The notes below the pieces were generated by a model. That model did not search any database. It saw only the letters and a list, made by a program, of their open reading frames with translations, and was not told the DNA's origin. DNA of 64,000 bases from Terriglobales bacterium (GTDB lineage: Bacteria > Acidobacteriota > Terriglobia > Terriglobales > Acidobacteriaceae): assembly GCA_035764005.1 (NCBI GenBank), contig DASTZZ010000107.1, positions 1 through 64,000 on the forward strand, written 5' to 3'. Each line of letters starts with the position of its first letter. Position 1 is the first letter of the stretch. Positions 1 through 9,730 of the stretch are shown one piece after another. The position numbers were made by a program, and so were the translations under genes.

Positions 1-562
1 ACTGACTTCCCGTTTCGGCCCACGTCATCTCGCGAGCTTTGCTACCGGTTCTTGTTTTCCACTCACTGAACATCTGAGCGTAGCTTGCGGTGATGTACTC
101 AGATTCCCCTATCGCCAGGACTCCTGCTGTGTGATCGATCCAGTCAGGCGAGCCTTCCAGTTCAGCGATGTTGCCGATGGGTGTTTCATCGACTACTACA
201 TGGCCTTGCCCGTCGCTCCACTCAGCGCGGTACTTTTCATAGCGAAAAGACGGACCCAAGCCGATGGCTTCGAATACATGTGCCAGCGCTTCGCCATCCG
301 CGAGTTCCGTTTCGGTTTCGACGCGCGATTTGTGCTTGCCCGCATTGCCTTTGCTCTTGTGAGTTAACGTCCACTTGGAGCCGTATTTGCGGATGCGCAG
401 CACCTCTCCGCGTGTGCGCAGTCGGCCATCGCTGAAGTCGTAAAGCGTGTTCATCTCGTGAGTGCGCGGCGTGACCAGATGGAATCCTGCCGCAGTGAGC
501 TTGCGGGAGAGGTCGCCGAGATCACCAATTCGGACTTTGATTTCGACTTCTTCAGCGGGCAT
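1..562 (-). CDS. CYTH-domain protein (class IV adenylate cyclase / triphosphatase family), partial
   Basis: The reading frame runs off the left edge, so the C-terminus is missing; about 187 codons are visible. The N-terminus MPAEEVEIKVRI holds the ExExK signature of CYTH proteins, and charged strands typical of the triphosphate tunnel follow: RTRGEVLRIRKYG, WTLTHKSK, SRVETETEL and, later, RYEKYRAEW and VVVDETPIG. CYTH enzymes cyclise ATP (CyaB type) or hydrolyse inorganic or thiamine triphosphate; sequence alone does not decide which. The chosen ATG (560-562 on the plus strand) lies 44 bp past the ligase stop, so the gene is probably the last member of the treZ-debranching-ligase run. Family assignment is firm, substrate is open. 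Confidence 0.8.
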   Translation of the reverse strand, partial: MPAEEVEIKVRIGDLGDLSRKLTAAGFHLVTPRTHEMNTLYDFSDGRLRTRGEVLRIRKYGSKWTLTHKSKGNAGKHKSRVETETELADGEALAHVFEAIGLGPSFRYEKYRAEWSDGQGHVVVDETPIGNIAELEGSPDWIDHTAGVLAIGESEYITASYAQMFSEWKTRTGSKAREMTWAETGSQ

Positions 563-606
563 GTAGAAATTCTATGGAAACAGATGTACTGGGGATGCAA
601 TGCGGC

Positions 607-2529
607 TTACGATGCTTTGCCACGTTCTGCTTTGCTGACTTCTTCGAGGACCGGATGCTTGAATTCGAAGACGCACTCTCGCGGGTTCTTGTCCTCGCGC
701 AACCCTTCATAGACTGGTGCGCGCATCTTGATTCCGCCGATATCCGTCTCGTGCGTCCATTCAGTGAACTTGATTTCAGCCACCAGCTCCGGCTTAACAA
801 AATGCACCTTGCGCGGGCTGTCCACCTTTCCCGTGAAGGGATTCTGCTTCGTCTCAAGCTTGTGGAGTTTCTTCCACATTTCGGCATGTGACGTATGAGT
901 AAAGCCGCTCCCAGCCTGTCCGACCGGCACCAGGTTGCCTTGTTTGTCATACAGTCCAAGTACCAGCGACCCGAAATGCTCGCGACTGCCGCGCGGATCG
1001 GTGTAGCCTCCGATCACGCACTCCTGCCGTTGCGTAATCTTGATCTTCAACCACTCGCTGCTGCGCTTCTGCACATAACAGCTCTTGCGCCGTTTGGCGA
1101 CTATTCCTTCGAGCTTCTGCTGACGCGCAGCATCGAGCAAAGCATGTCCATTGGCGACGAAATGATCGGATATCTTCAGAACCTGGCTCGGCCGGACTAC
1201 AGCGACAAGGAGCTTTTTCCTTTCTTCCAGATCAACGTTCAGCAGCGAGTAGCCCTCGAGGTAGAGCAGATCGAAGGCGTAATACATGATGAAAACGCTG
1301 TGGTCGGGCGATCGGCGTTTGCCATCCAGAGATAGTCCACTGCGCTGCTGCATCAGGCTGAACGAGGCTCGCCCATCTTCGTCGAGGGCAACGATCTCAC
1401 CATCCACGATGCACGAGCGGCAGTGCAAGCTGTCGGCTATCGCGTGCAATTCTGGGAATTCGTTCGTCTGATCATTCTGGTTGCGCGATACCATTCGCAG
1501 CGAACGTTCGCCGTCCTCGCCGAAGAAAACCACAGAGCGGTAGCCATCCCACTTGATTTCATAGAGCCAGTCGTCGTCATCGAATGCGTCATCAACCAGC
1601 GTTGCCAGCATCGGCCGAATCGTCGACGGCATCGGCGCTTTGACCGCGCCTTTGAGCTTATCCAATCCAAAGGCACCATCACTTTGAGAGCCAGCTTTTT
1701 TGGGCCCGCGATTGGACAAAGCCGAATTGGAATTCGAGGGTTTCTTTTTGGGATTCGATCCTGCCGGTTTTTCGCTTGCGGCTGAAGCAGTCGCGCTTGC
1801 TTTTTTCTTTTGCTGGGTGCGGGCCTGCCTATCGTGCTGGGCGATGGAATCGGCAAGCCAGGCATTCTTGCCGGTCGCCTTTCCCGATGATGCCGAACGA
1901 TTGCTCTGCCACTCCCGGGCGCCTTCGTCGCCGGCAATCTGAGCCAGGCTTTTGCGAGTCAGTACGGAGTAGTCGTAGTTATCAATGTCATAGCCGGTGA
2001 CTGCGCTACCGTCACGCTTCTTCATCAAAAGCCATTCGGTGCCTTTTGAACCTGCGCGCCGCGAACGCATCTTCACCAGCACGAAGTCGCCCTTGAGTTT
2101 TTGCCCATGAAGGCGGAATTTGAGATCTCCCTTGGCCAGCATGGCTGCTGCCTGTTTCTCGCGCTCGCTGCGGTTGGCCGGATGGTCCGAATAGTCTTCT
2201 CTTAGCGGCTCCCAGGTTCCTGTGTCCCAAACCATTACCGTGCCCGCTCCGTAGTTGTTGGGCGGAATGATGCCTTCAAAGTGGAAGTAAGACACCGGAT
2301 GATCTTCCACCTGCATGGCCAGGCGTTTGTCGATGGGATCGAGCGATGGCCCTTTTGGCACTGCCCATGATTTCAGCACTCCTTCCATTTCGAGGCGGAA
2401 GTCATAGTGCAGATGAGAAGCACGATGCTTTTGAACAACGAATCGAAAACCCTTTTTGGGATCGAGCTTAGGAGGAGGCTCGGGCGTTCGATCGAAACTG
2501 CGCTTGCGTTTGTATTCGTCGAGAGCCAT
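607..2529 (-). CDS. ligD: ATP-dependent DNA ligase, LigD type without polymerase domain
   Basis: 640 residues. Residues 1-190 are a LigD 3'-phosphoesterase domain, with HYDFRLE around residue 41 and FHFEGIIP around residue 84 supplying typical metal-binding histidines. A lysine/serine/alanine-rich linker covers about 205-300. The ligase domain follows, with the adenylation motif YEIKWDGYR (catalytic lysine near 326), [12 protein letters not shown] and the OB-fold region to the C-terminus ([11 protein letters not shown]). In NHEJ-type LigD proteins these modules repair double-strand breaks with Ku, usually together with a primase-polymerase domain; that domain is absent here and no ku gene lies in the window. 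It is 54 bp downstream of the glycogen debranching gene and 44 bp upstream of the CYTH gene. Confidence 0.9.
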   Translation of the reverse strand: MALDEYKRKRSFDRTPEPPPKLDPKKGFRFVVQKHRASHLHYDFRLEMEGVLKSWAVPKGPSLDPIDKRLAMQVEDHPVSYFHFEGIIPPNNYGAGTVMVWDTGTWEPLREDYSDHPANRSEREKQAAAMLAKGDLKFRLHGQKLKGDFVLVKMRSRRAGSKGTEWLLMKKRDGSAVTGYDIDNYDYSVLTRKSLAQIAGDEGAREWQSNRSASSGKATGKNAWLADSIAQHDRQARTQQKKKASATASAASEKPAGSNPKKKPSNSNSALSNRGPKKAGSQSDGAFGLDKLKGAVKAPMPSTIRPMLATLVDDAFDDDDWLYEIKWDGYRSVVFFGEDGERSLRMVSRNQNDQTNEFPELHAIADSLHCRSCIVDGEIVALDEDGRASFSLMQQRSGLSLDGKRRSPDHSVFIMYYAFDLLYLEGYSLLNVDLEERKKLLVAVVRPSQVLKISDHFVANGHALLDAARQQKLEGIVAKRRKSCYVQKRSSEWLKIKITQRQECVIGGYTDPRGSREHFGSLVLGLYDKQGNLVPVGQAGSGFTHTSHAEMWKKLHKLETKQNPFTGKVDSPRKVHFVKPELVAEIKFTEWTHETDIGGIKMRAPVYEGLREDKNPRECVFEFKHPVLEEVSKAERGKAS

Positions 2530-2583
2530 AGATGTAAGGCGACTTACAGGTTACAGCAAGACCGTTATCTCCACGCGAACCGC

Positions 2584-4812
2584 TCAGCCGATAACAAAAT
2601 CGCTCGTAGAACTTTCAATATCCTGCTCCTGAGCCGCCGGCGAATCCGCCGCTGATGTTTTTACCCAGCATCGAAGCAGTTCTGCGACGCTCCAGGCTTG
2701 TGCGATGCAGCCGCGTGGCGTGAATGGCGGATCGGCGTCGAAGATTTCACTCACCGAGCCGATACAGCCTTCACTCAGATGATCTGTGAATCCTGAAAGA
2801 AATTTTCTCGCCTGCGAGAAAGCTCCTGGGTGCAGGTTCAACCAGGCGTCGATGAAAGGCCCGATCAGCCACGCCCACACTGTGCCCTGATGGTACGCAG
2901 CATCACGGGCACGCAGGTCGCCGAAGTAGCGAGGCTTGTAATCTGGATGATCGGGAGACAGTGAACGCAGGCCAACCGGCGTCAGCAGCTTGCGCTCGAC
3001 AATATCGAGCACTGGCGCCCAGTAGCGCTGTTCCAGAACGGGATGTTCCAGCGAGATCGCAAACAGTTGATTCGGACGCAGTGCCGGATCTGCTTTTCCA
3101 TCTTCGCCGTCCACCACGTCATACAGATACCGTCCTTCCTGGTACCAGAAGCGCTGGTTGAATGAATCGAAAGCGCGATTGGCATAGCTCGAGAATTTCT
3201 GTGCCGACTCTTCACTACGTTCTTCGCGCGTCCATTCCTCCAGCAGCCGCAGCGCGTTGTACCAAAGCGCATTGATCTCCACGGCTTTGCCGCGACGCGG
3301 AGTTACGACCCAATCGCCGACCTTGGCGTCCATCCATGTGAGCTGATAGCCGTCGGCTCCTTGCGCGAGAAGTCCGTCTTTCGGATCGACTTTGATACCG
3401 AACCGAGTGCCGTTCACATGCCAATCGACTATGTCGCAGAGCTGCGGCAGAAGTAGGCGAAGAGTTGCGCGGTCGTCTGTGTACTGCACGTATTTGTGGA
3501 CCGCGTGGAAGAACCACAGCGTGGCGTCCGCTGTGTGATACAGGCCGCTGTTCTTGCCCTCGGGAAACATATTCGGAATTAGACCGTCGCGTATGTAATG
3601 AGCAAACGTGCGCAGGATGTATCCAGCTTCGGCGTGACGACCTGTCGCGAGCGTCAGCCCTTCGAGGCTGATCATGGTGTCGCGGCCCCAGTCAGTGAAC
3701 CAGTGATAGCCGGCGATGACGGTGCGGATCTCGTCGCCTGCAGCGAGCGCTCGCGCCGTGTCGGCAACCCGTCCTGTGGGTGTGATCAGGAATTGATCGG
3801 CGGCGAGAACGAGTTCTCCACCGAATGCATCCTGCAAGCCAGGGTTGGCTACGCTGATTAGCCGCCGTCGTCGTTCCATTTCGGCATGGAACGCCTCGTT
3901 GGGATCAAGCGCTTCAATCGCCTGCTGGTATTCGGTTGATGCGATCAAACTGACGGGCTTTTCGGGCTCAAGCTGGAGTTCGAAGTATCCGGGTGACCAC
4001 AAATCGCCTTCGTAGTCGTAGCCGCGATCCGCCTCCACACGAAAGCGCAGATCGGGAATCGTTTTTTCGTCTGGATGAAAGGCAGCGTTCTCACGATTAA
4101 TGCCGATGCGCAGAATGGGCAACTCGGAATGGTTGCTGATCTCGAGCCAGTCTTCTTTGACTTCGCATGTGTAGCGTTTCGGATCAAGACCGGAGAGCTG
4201 TCCCTCGTGCGGACGAAAATGCATCGCTGGACGAAGGCGCAGGGTTACTCCTGCCGCGCCGTGCCACTGATAAGTGAGGTGTGCTGTGTTCTGCCGATGA
4301 ACGAGATGAATACGCTTTTCGAGCGCGTTTTTTCCGTAGTTGAAGCGATAAATCCAAACGGGCAGTGCAGCTTCCAGCCGGAATGCCTGCAGATGCGAGA
4401 GCGCGCGGAAATTCGAAACTCCGGTTGATGTTTCTTCACCACCGAGGTCGATGAGTTCACCGCCTGGAAGAAGCACCTGCTCGGAGACATCGTTCAGCAT
4501 CATCGTTCTTCCATGCGGACTGGGAAGCGCGGCGATGAGAACGCCATGGAAGCGTCGGGTGGGTGCGCCGCTAACCGTGCCGGATGCATAACCGCCAAGG
4601 CCATTGGTGACGAGCCACTCGCGTGTGAGCAGCGTCTCCCAGCGTTCTTGATCGTGCCCGTTGTGGGAAGCGTCCCACGAGAACTCGCGCGTGATGCTGT
4701 CGAGAATGCGGCGATCAGGTGTGTTCTTTCCGCGGCGGTACAGGATCGGGATGTCTTGCGTCTTGACCAAGTCGGTCTTGTTCTCAGTTGCCTTCGGTCG
4801 TGGCCGGCGCAA
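2584..4812 (-). CDS. Glycogen debranching enzyme (amylo-alpha-1,6-glucosidase family)
   Basis: About 742 residues. The N-terminal part (WLVTNGLGGYASGTVSG, then RRFHGVLIAAL) is a GDE_N beta-sandwich domain; the C-terminal half is an alpha/alpha-barrel GDE_C domain with the conserved block YHWFTDWGRDTMISLEGL and later YHQGTVWAWLIGPF. The family hydrolyses alpha-1,6 branch points of glycogen or maltodextrin in the cytoplasm. The frame overlaps the end of treZ by 29 bp if translation begins at the TTG at 4812; a second TTG at 4770 would remove the overlap. No ATG lies near the family N-terminus, so the start is uncertain. Translational coupling to treZ and the shared alpha-glucan substrate suggest joint use in glycogen/trehalose turnover. 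Confidence 0.88.
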   Translation of the reverse strand: MRRPRPKATENKTDLVKTQDIPILYRRGKNTPDRRILDSITREFSWDASHNGHDQERWETLLTREWLVTNGLGGYASGTVSGAPTRRFHGVLIAALPSPHGRTMMLNDVSEQVLLPGGELIDLGGEETSTGVSNFRALSHLQAFRLEAALPVWIYRFNYGKNALEKRIHLVHRQNTAHLTYQWHGAAGVTLRLRPAMHFRPHEGQLSGLDPKRYTCEVKEDWLEISNHSELPILRIGINRENAAFHPDEKTIPDLRFRVEADRGYDYEGDLWSPGYFELQLEPEKPVSLIASTEYQQAIEALDPNEAFHAEMERRRRLISVANPGLQDAFGGELVLAADQFLITPTGRVADTARALAAGDEIRTVIAGYHWFTDWGRDTMISLEGLTLATGRHAEAGYILRTFAHYIRDGLIPNMFPEGKNSGLYHTADATLWFFHAVHKYVQYTDDRATLRLLLPQLCDIVDWHVNGTRFGIKVDPKDGLLAQGADGYQLTWMDAKVGDWVVTPRRGKAVEINALWYNALRLLEEWTREERSEESAQKFSSYANRAFDSFNQRFWYQEGRYLYDVVDGEDGKADPALRPNQLFAISLEHPVLEQRYWAPVLDIVERKLLTPVGLRSLSPDHPDYKPRYFGDLRARDAAYHQGTVWAWLIGPFIDAWLNLHPGAFSQARKFLSGFTDHLSEGCIGSVSEIFDADPPFTPRGCIAQAWSVAELLRCWVKTSAADSPAAQEQDIESSTSDFVIG

Positions 4813-6691
4813 GCACGGTCGCCGACTCGCCCTGAATTCGCCAGCCCTGGTCCGAATCGGGGTTCATGTATCCCGATCCTCCGTACTTCATTTCTTCGCT
4901 CGACCAGAGGACTTGCCAACGCTTGTTCTCAGGCGCGGCGAGCAGAGGTTCGGGTGCATGGCGCAGATCCAAATCGGCGCCGAGATTTATGACGAGCAGG
5001 CGATCCTGACCAGCCTCGACGAAGTATCGCAGCACGAAGGCCTGTGGCGCGATTACTGCGCCGTCAACTCGTCCGTATAGCTGCATACGAAATGCCGGAT
5101 CCGTGTGCCGAAGCTGCAGCAGATCGCGATGCAGCGCTACAAAATGCGAGTTTCGCTCCCATTCGCTCCAATCCAATTTACAGGCATCGAGAGTCTCTCG
5201 CCTCGCCGGATCGGGAACGCGGGCGCGCATCTCCTCGGATTTGAGCTGAGGAAACTGCGCGAGAAATTCTGCGCGACCTTTATGCACGAGCTTTGCCAAC
5301 TCTGGATTGTGATCGGCAAAAAAGAGGAATGGCTTGCTGGATCCGAATTCCTGGCCTTGAAATAGCAGCGGAGTTCCCGGGCCAAGCAGCGTAAGCGCCG
5401 TGAGTGCGCGATAACGTCCCGGACTCGTGAGCTGGTGCAGACGCTTGCCGTGGGCTGAGTTCGAGACCTGATCGTGATTTTCGATGAACGTGACGAATGC
5501 CGCTGGCTCCATTCCGAGCGTAGTTTCACCTCGGCGCTTGTTTTGCCAACTGTAGTACTGGCCCTGATAGAGATAGCCGTACTTGATCGCCGAAATGAAC
5601 TCCTGCGGAGTGCCGGAATAATCTGTGTAGTAAGCCTGCCTCATCCCCGTGGAAGCGGCGATGGCGCTGTGATGGAAGTCATCGTTCCAGAGCGCGTCGA
5701 AGCCGTAGCCGCCGCGCTCGACAGGTTTGGCGATCTTTGCTTCCTGTGCTTCATTCTCAGCGACGAGGATGATCTCGCGATTACCTGCTGCGGCGCGAGC
5801 GCGACGCGCCATATCCGCGAGAATGTGCTCACGAGATCGATCGACGATGGCTTGCGTCGCGTCAAAGCGCAAACCATCGAGGTGATACTCGCGAATCCAG
5901 TACTCGACATTGCCTGCGAAAAAATCGCGCACCGGTCCGCTGTTCTCGCCATCGAAGTTGATCGCGTCTCCCCATTCGGTCGTGTGCTCGCGATGGAAGT
6001 AGTCATCAGAGAACTGCGTCAGGTAATTCCCATCTGGACCCACGTGGTTGTAGACAACGTCAAGAATTACTCCCAAGCCGATGCTGTGCGCGTAATCGAC
6101 AAAGCTGCGGAAGTCGTCGGGAGTGCCGTAGCGGGGGTACGGAGCGTAGAGGTTCACTCCATCATAACCCCAGCCAAACTCTCCGGGGAAACACGCCACA
6201 GGCATCACTTCGACGACAGTGACACCAAGTTCTTTCAGCAACGGCAATTTCTCTTTTGCTGATTCGTAAGTGCCACTTGGTGTGAAGGTTCCGATGTGCA
6301 GTTCGTAAATGACCTGTCCGCGAATGCTGACGCCGGGCCAATCCTTGTCCGTCCAGGCAAACTTCTGGTGATCGACGACTGCAGAAACTCCATGCGGCCC
6401 TTCAGGCTGCCAGTGCGACGCCGGATCGGGAAAAGTCTCGTTGCCATCGACGCGCAGCTTGTAGCGGGTTCCAGCGTTTGCATCTGCTAAGAAGCCGGAG
6501 AAGTAGCCGTCATCTTCGCGATCGAGCGGAAATGATTTGCCAGGCTCACGGTCGCTTTCGAAAAAAACGATCTCAACAGAGCGCCGCTTGGGTGCCCACA
6601 CGCGAAAATGGGTACCTCCGCCGGGCTGCAATTCTGGTCCAACGGCAAGCGTGCGAGTTACAGACTGGGGTTCTTTCAGAATGGGATTCAT
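4784..6691 (-). CDS. treZ: Malto-oligosyltrehalose trehalohydrolase
   Basis: 635 residues. An N-terminal CBM48-like domain (GGGTHFRVWAPKRRSVEIVF) precedes a GH13 barrel with VILDVVYNHVGPDGNY, the nucleophile region LDGLRFDATQAI, the acid/base region ILVAENEAQ and the TFIENHDQVSNSAHG block, an arrangement typical of TreZ rather than glycogen branching enzyme. TreZ releases trehalose from maltooligosyl-trehalose made by TreY; treY and treS are not in this window. It is the first gene of the run treZ, debranching enzyme, ligD, CYTH. It starts at the ATG at 6691, 87 bp after the anti-sigma factor gene, without an obvious Shine-Dalgarno sequence. Length is normal for the family. Confidence 0.92.
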   Translation of the reverse strand: MNPILKEPQSVTRTLAVGPELQPGGGTHFRVWAPKRRSVEIVFFESDREPGKSFPLDREDDGYFSGFLADANAGTRYKLRVDGNETFPDPASHWQPEGPHGVSAVVDHQKFAWTDKDWPGVSIRGQVIYELHIGTFTPSGTYESAKEKLPLLKELGVTVVEVMPVACFPGEFGWGYDGVNLYAPYPRYGTPDDFRSFVDYAHSIGLGVILDVVYNHVGPDGNYLTQFSDDYFHREHTTEWGDAINFDGENSGPVRDFFAGNVEYWIREYHLDGLRFDATQAIVDRSREHILADMARRARAAAGNREIILVAENEAQEAKIAKPVERGGYGFDALWNDDFHHSAIAASTGMRQAYYTDYSGTPQEFISAIKYGYLYQGQYYSWQNKRRGETTLGMEPAAFVTFIENHDQVSNSAHGKRLHQLTSPGRYRALTALTLLGPGTPLLFQGQEFGSSKPFLFFADHNPELAKLVHKGRAEFLAQFPQLKSEEMRARVPDPARRETLDACKLDWSEWERNSHFVALHRDLLQLRHTDPAFRMQLYGRVDGAVIAPQAFVLRYFVEAGQDRLLVINLGADLDLRHAPEPLLAAPENKRWQVLWSSEEMKYGGSGYMNPDSDQGWRIQGESATVLAPATTEGN

Positions 6692-6778
6692 CGCGGAAGA
6701 AGTGGACGCAAAGAAAGCAGCGTCTCAACATAAAGTCAGATGCAAAAAGTGAGATGCGGAAAGGCTTCAGTCCGCCAC

Positions 6779-7543
6779 TTAGGAGCCCGTCATCACCAGC
6801 GGCATCGTCGGCGTCTGACTCCCACCTTCAGCCTCGATGGTTACGGCGAACATCTTGGGCCAGGCATCTTTCTCCGCGTAGGGGGTGACCATGGCTGCGT
6901 TTCCGTTGGTATCGGGCTTGAAGGTTCCACACGGCATTGGTTTGGTGCCGCTGGCCGGCACGAGCCACAACTGGTACGTCTTTTCCGGCGGCAAAGGCGG
7001 CAGATGCTGAGCAGTGAAGACCACTGTCCCTGTCTTGCGCATGTAGCTGGCCTTGCCTTCAGGAACCGGCTGGTCTTTCACCGAAACCAGCGCGAAGTGC
7101 GACGACTCGGGTGACGTGAGTGCATCCAGGACAAGCCGTGCACGATCCAGATCTCCCTGCTGCTGCTCGAAGCGCTGCTGCGTCGCTTCGAGTCTGTTTC
7201 GCAAGCTGGTGTTCTCGCGCCAAAGCATCAGTCCGAAGATAGCCAGCAGCACTGCCGCAAAAGTGGGGACGAAGCTCCACCATGGCCTGCGCATCACCAC
7301 TCGCCGCACCCGCGGCGGCTCGGTCCTGATTGCCTGAAGCAGCCGCTCACGCGAACGCTGTGGAGGGGCAGACCCCACGCTCGACAACGCCAGCATGGCC
7401 ATTTGCGAATTGATTTCTTCCAGTTCGCGTCGGCAGCCTGCGCATTCCTTGAGGTGCTCGCGAAATTCTGCGGTATCGGAGGCAGGCAGCTCGTGCAGCG
7501 CATAGAGCGCTAGATCGTCTGCGAATTGCTGATGATCTCTCAT
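6779..7543 (-). CDS. Anti-sigma factor, RskA/zinc-finger family
   Basis: 254 residues. Residues 1-50 hold a putative zinc-finger anti-sigma domain with HLKECAGCRREL (HxxxCxxC). One membrane segment follows at about residues 95-115 (FVPTFAAVLLAIFGLMLW), then a coiled-coil-like stretch (ENTSLRNRLEATQQRFEQQQ) and a periplasmic RskA-type C-terminal domain with TYQLWLVPASGTKPMPCGTF. It should hold the partner sigma factor at the membrane until a signal releases it. The start overlaps the sigma factor stop by 4 bp (ATGA), so the pair is translationally coupled. The inducing signal cannot be read from the sequence. Confidence 0.88.
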   Translation of the reverse strand: MRDHQQFADDLALYALHELPASDTAEFREHLKECAGCRRELEEINSQMAMLALSSVGSAPPQRSRERLLQAIRTEPPRVRRVVMRRPWWSFVPTFAAVLLAIFGLMLWRENTSLRNRLEATQQRFEQQQGDLDRARLVLDALTSPESSHFALVSVKDQPVPEGKASYMRKTGTVVFTAQHLPPLPPEKTYQLWLVPASGTKPMPCGTFKPDTNGNAAMVTPYAEKDAWPKMFAVTIEAEGGSQTPTMPLVMTGS

Positions 7544-8097
7544 GCCGCGAGCCCCTTTCTGAGCGCTGCCAGAGCTGCTCGAATGCGCGTCTTGATTGTT
7601 CCCAGCGGCTCGCCTGTTTTGGCCGCAACTTCGGAATGCGTGAGGCCATGAAAGAAAGCAAGCTCCAGCGCTCGGCGTTGTTCAAGCGGCAACTGCTCGA
7701 CTGCGCTGCGGATTCTGGCAATCGCCCGATTGCGGTCCGCCGTCTGTTCCAAATCGGAATCGATGGAAATGACTACGTCGTCGATATCCGACTCCGGACG
7801 CCTCCTACGCAACTGGTCGATTGCACGATGCCGTGCGATTACAGCGAGCCAGGCGCCGAGACTGCCGCGATTTGAATCGAACGTCTCCGGCTTCCTCCAA
7901 AGTTGCAGAAAGATTTCCTGCAGGATGTCTTCGGCCTGCGCAGTATCGCCCAGCACGCGCAGCGCCACCGAATACACCACCTGCGCGTAACGGTCATGCA
8001 GCACGGCAAGCGCGTCTTGGTCGCCGGCGCGGATGCGGGAGATCAGCATGGAATCCGTCACCTGGGAGTGGTCTTTGGCGCTCGTGGCCGAGCTCAT
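7540..8097 (-). CDS. ECF-type RNA polymerase sigma factor (SigK/RpoE-like)
   Basis: 185 residues, normal ECF length. Region 2 is ALAVLHDRYAQVVYSVALRV followed by AEDILQEIFLQLWRKP, and region 4 contains LPLEQRRALELAFFHGLTH and GTIKTRIRAALAALRKGL, the helix-turn-helix that reads the -35 element. No extra domains are present. It is co-transcribed with, and overlaps by 4 bp, the anti-sigma gene, the usual SigK-RskA arrangement. Such factors in Acidobacteriota often control envelope or redox stress genes, but no regulon member can be proven here. The start is the ATG at 8097. Confidence 0.92.
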   Translation of the reverse strand: MSSATSAKDHSQVTDSMLISRIRAGDQDALAVLHDRYAQVVYSVALRVLGDTAQAEDILQEIFLQLWRKPETFDSNRGSLGAWLAVIARHRAIDQLRRRRPESDIDDVVISIDSDLEQTADRNRAIARIRSAVEQLPLEQRRALELAFFHGLTHSEVAAKTGEPLGTIKTRIRAALAALRKGLAA

Positions 8098-8188
8098 TTC
8101 CTTTCCTTAAGAACGAATCAGTGTCGTCGCTCGGATTGCATTTCCGAGGAGGTGAAGGCCGATTCTAACGCACACGGAGACAAGTCAC

Positions 8189-9151
8189 TCAGCGGCCACT
8201 TCCCAGAGCGGAGTTGAGCAGCGTCGCCAAGCGCACGCCTGCTTTCGCAAGCTGTTCTTCGACAATCGGATGCGACACATCGTCGTACCGGGCACCCAAA
8301 TCAATATGCAGGTCGGCCATGCGCTTGCCGATGTGGTTGTCGGCGCATGAACTGACTTTGTTTCCGGGCTCACGGGGAATGAAAGCAGGCAGAGCACGGT
8401 AGGCGGTGACGGCAGCGTCGTGTCCCTCCCAGGCCCAATCGATTGGCTGACCGACGTTCCACCGAGGAGCTCGGGAGTGATAGCGGATGTCGATAAAGTC
8501 GGCGAACTCCTCGACCGTCATGTCGTGATCGTCAAGGAGGCTCTCGAGAAGACCGGTATCCCAAACCGAGTGCAGATTCGGGAAGTAGTCTTCGCGCTGC
8601 GGGCTCGTAAGGCGCGGCGCCTCATCTTCGAAGGCAACCGGCACACAATTTCCGCCTTCGTCGCTGTTGTCTTCATCGTGGAGCGGCTGATGAATGTCGC
8701 CGACCAGGTGAATGACAAAGCGCAGAGCGTCGCCACGGGCGGCGGCATCCTTGCTGGTTTTGAGCTGCTGAACGTACTTATTGATCGCATCGATCACGCA
8801 GCCCGATTGGCACATTTGCGACACGTCGTATTTGTCGCGCGTGACGTTCAAAGGAATATTGACGTAGTGCAGAGGACCGGTATCGGGCTGCTCAGCCCGA
8901 TAATCGTCGGCCCAGGTGGCCGCATCGGCGATTGGAGGCAGGCCGAGATTGCGGCAATAGCGGCGAAGAGCGGAGTTGACCGGCGCCGTCGCGAGAATCG
9001 CATTCACCTGTCCGGCGACCTGCGGCTGCAGGTGCTTCATCGCAATCAGGGCGACGATCTGATGACCTTCGCACCCCCAGGCATGAGCCGGCGTCGAAGA
9101 TGCTGAGACGAGTAGAAGAACGAACGAGCAACACAGGGCTTTCAATTTCAT
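8189..9151 (-). CDS. Secreted S1/P1-type zinc nuclease
   Basis: 320 residues. A signal peptide (residues 1-24, ending STPAHA) precedes mature WGCEGHQIVALIAMKHL; the N-terminal tryptophan of mature S1/P1 enzymes coordinates zinc through its free amino group. Further metal-binding blocks are HLVGDIHQPLH and LHSVWDTGLLES, as expected of the trinuclear zinc site. The family degrades single-stranded DNA and RNA and can remove 3'-phosphate from nucleotides, and would act in the periplasm or outside, perhaps for phosphate and nucleoside scavenging. It stands alone between the sigma factor gene (91 bp away) and a small conserved gene. Confidence 0.9.
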   Translation of the reverse strand: MKLKALCCSFVLLLVSASSTPAHAWGCEGHQIVALIAMKHLQPQVAGQVNAILATAPVNSALRRYCRNLGLPPIADAATWADDYRAEQPDTGPLHYVNIPLNVTRDKYDVSQMCQSGCVIDAINKYVQQLKTSKDAAARGDALRFVIHLVGDIHQPLHDEDNSDEGGNCVPVAFEDEAPRLTSPQREDYFPNLHSVWDTGLLESLLDDHDMTVEEFADFIDIRYHSRAPRWNVGQPIDWAWEGHDAAVTAYRALPAFIPREPGNKVSSCADNHIGKRMADLHIDLGARYDDVSHPIVEEQLAKAGVRLATLLNSALGSGR

Positions 9152-9188
9152 CGCGGAAATTCTACCTGCTCGGTGCCCTTATTGACGC

Positions 9189-9593
9189 TTACTCGAGCGC
9201 TTCAGGCGTGAGTTGGATGTTTTTCTCTCCGGCTGCACGCTTTTCCCAGTATTTCTTTACCCAGGCTTCGAAGCTCTTGCCGGCCGCGGGATCGCGGTCG
9301 CTGAATTTTAGAGCGACGATATCGGAGTAGGGAATGGAGAGCTTTTCGCGGGCGTTGTTGGGGATAATGCGAACGAATGAATCGGCGAGGCTTTTTCCTG
9401 TTTTGCGGTCAAAGACATAGCCTTCGATCCTGCTGCCATCTTTTCGCGTGATGGCCACATCGCCTCGATAGTCAAAGGCTTTTTCCAGTGCTTGTCGAAT
9501 GTCTTCTTCGCTTCCTAGATTGGGAAGCCAGCCTTCGAGTTTTTCGTGCGCTGTGCCTGGAGCTACTTCGAGGGTCTCTGGATTGATGCTCAT
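9189..9593 (-). CDS. Conserved small protein of unknown function next to the hopanoid genes
   Basis: 134 residues, soluble, with no signal peptide or membrane segment. I do not recognise the family. Visible blocks are LGSEEDIRQALEKAFDYRGDV, VTRKDG-like ITRKDGSRIEGYVFDRK and PYSDIVALKFSDRDPAAGKSF, suggesting a compact beta-rich domain followed by a helix (FEAWVKKYWEKRAAGE). The ATG at 9593 is preferred over a TTG three bases upstream because GGAG sits 6 bp before it. It lies downstream of hpnH on the same strand, separated by about 135 bp holding an inverted repeat, so it may be a hopanoid accessory gene or an independent unit. Confidence 0.7.
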   Translation of the reverse strand: MSINPETLEVAPGTAHEKLEGWLPNLGSEEDIRQALEKAFDYRGDVAITRKDGSRIEGYVFDRKTGKSLADSFVRIIPNNAREKLSIPYSDIVALKFSDRDPAAGKSFEAWVKKYWEKRAAGEKNIQLTPEALE

Positions 9594-9610
9594 CAAAACT
9601 CCGTTGGGTT

Positions 9611-9730
9611 ACCACGAAGATCACAAAGTCAGTACCGTCCGCGGTAGCGGATCGGGTTAGCTCGATTGTGTCTGTTCACCCATTCGCTACCGCGAACCGT
9701 ACTGACTTATCGATGCGTGGCCTTCGTGTT
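9611..9730. repeat. Nested inverted repeat between hpnH and the small conserved gene
   Basis: Outer arms carry CACGAAG/CTTCGTG words (about 9611-9624 and 9717-9730). Inner arms 9626-9651 and 9683-9708 match at 23 of 26 positions by eye, with a 31 bp loop. A transcript from either strand could fold here, so it may act as a terminator or RNA-stability element. It belongs to the group of degenerate inverted repeats seen elsewhere in the window. Confidence 0.7.

Noticed and set aside
5474-6262. 262-codon plus-strand frame
   Set aside because: Antisense shadow of treZ.
8420-9106. 228-codon plus-strand frame
   Set aside because: Antisense shadow of the S1/P1 nuclease gene.
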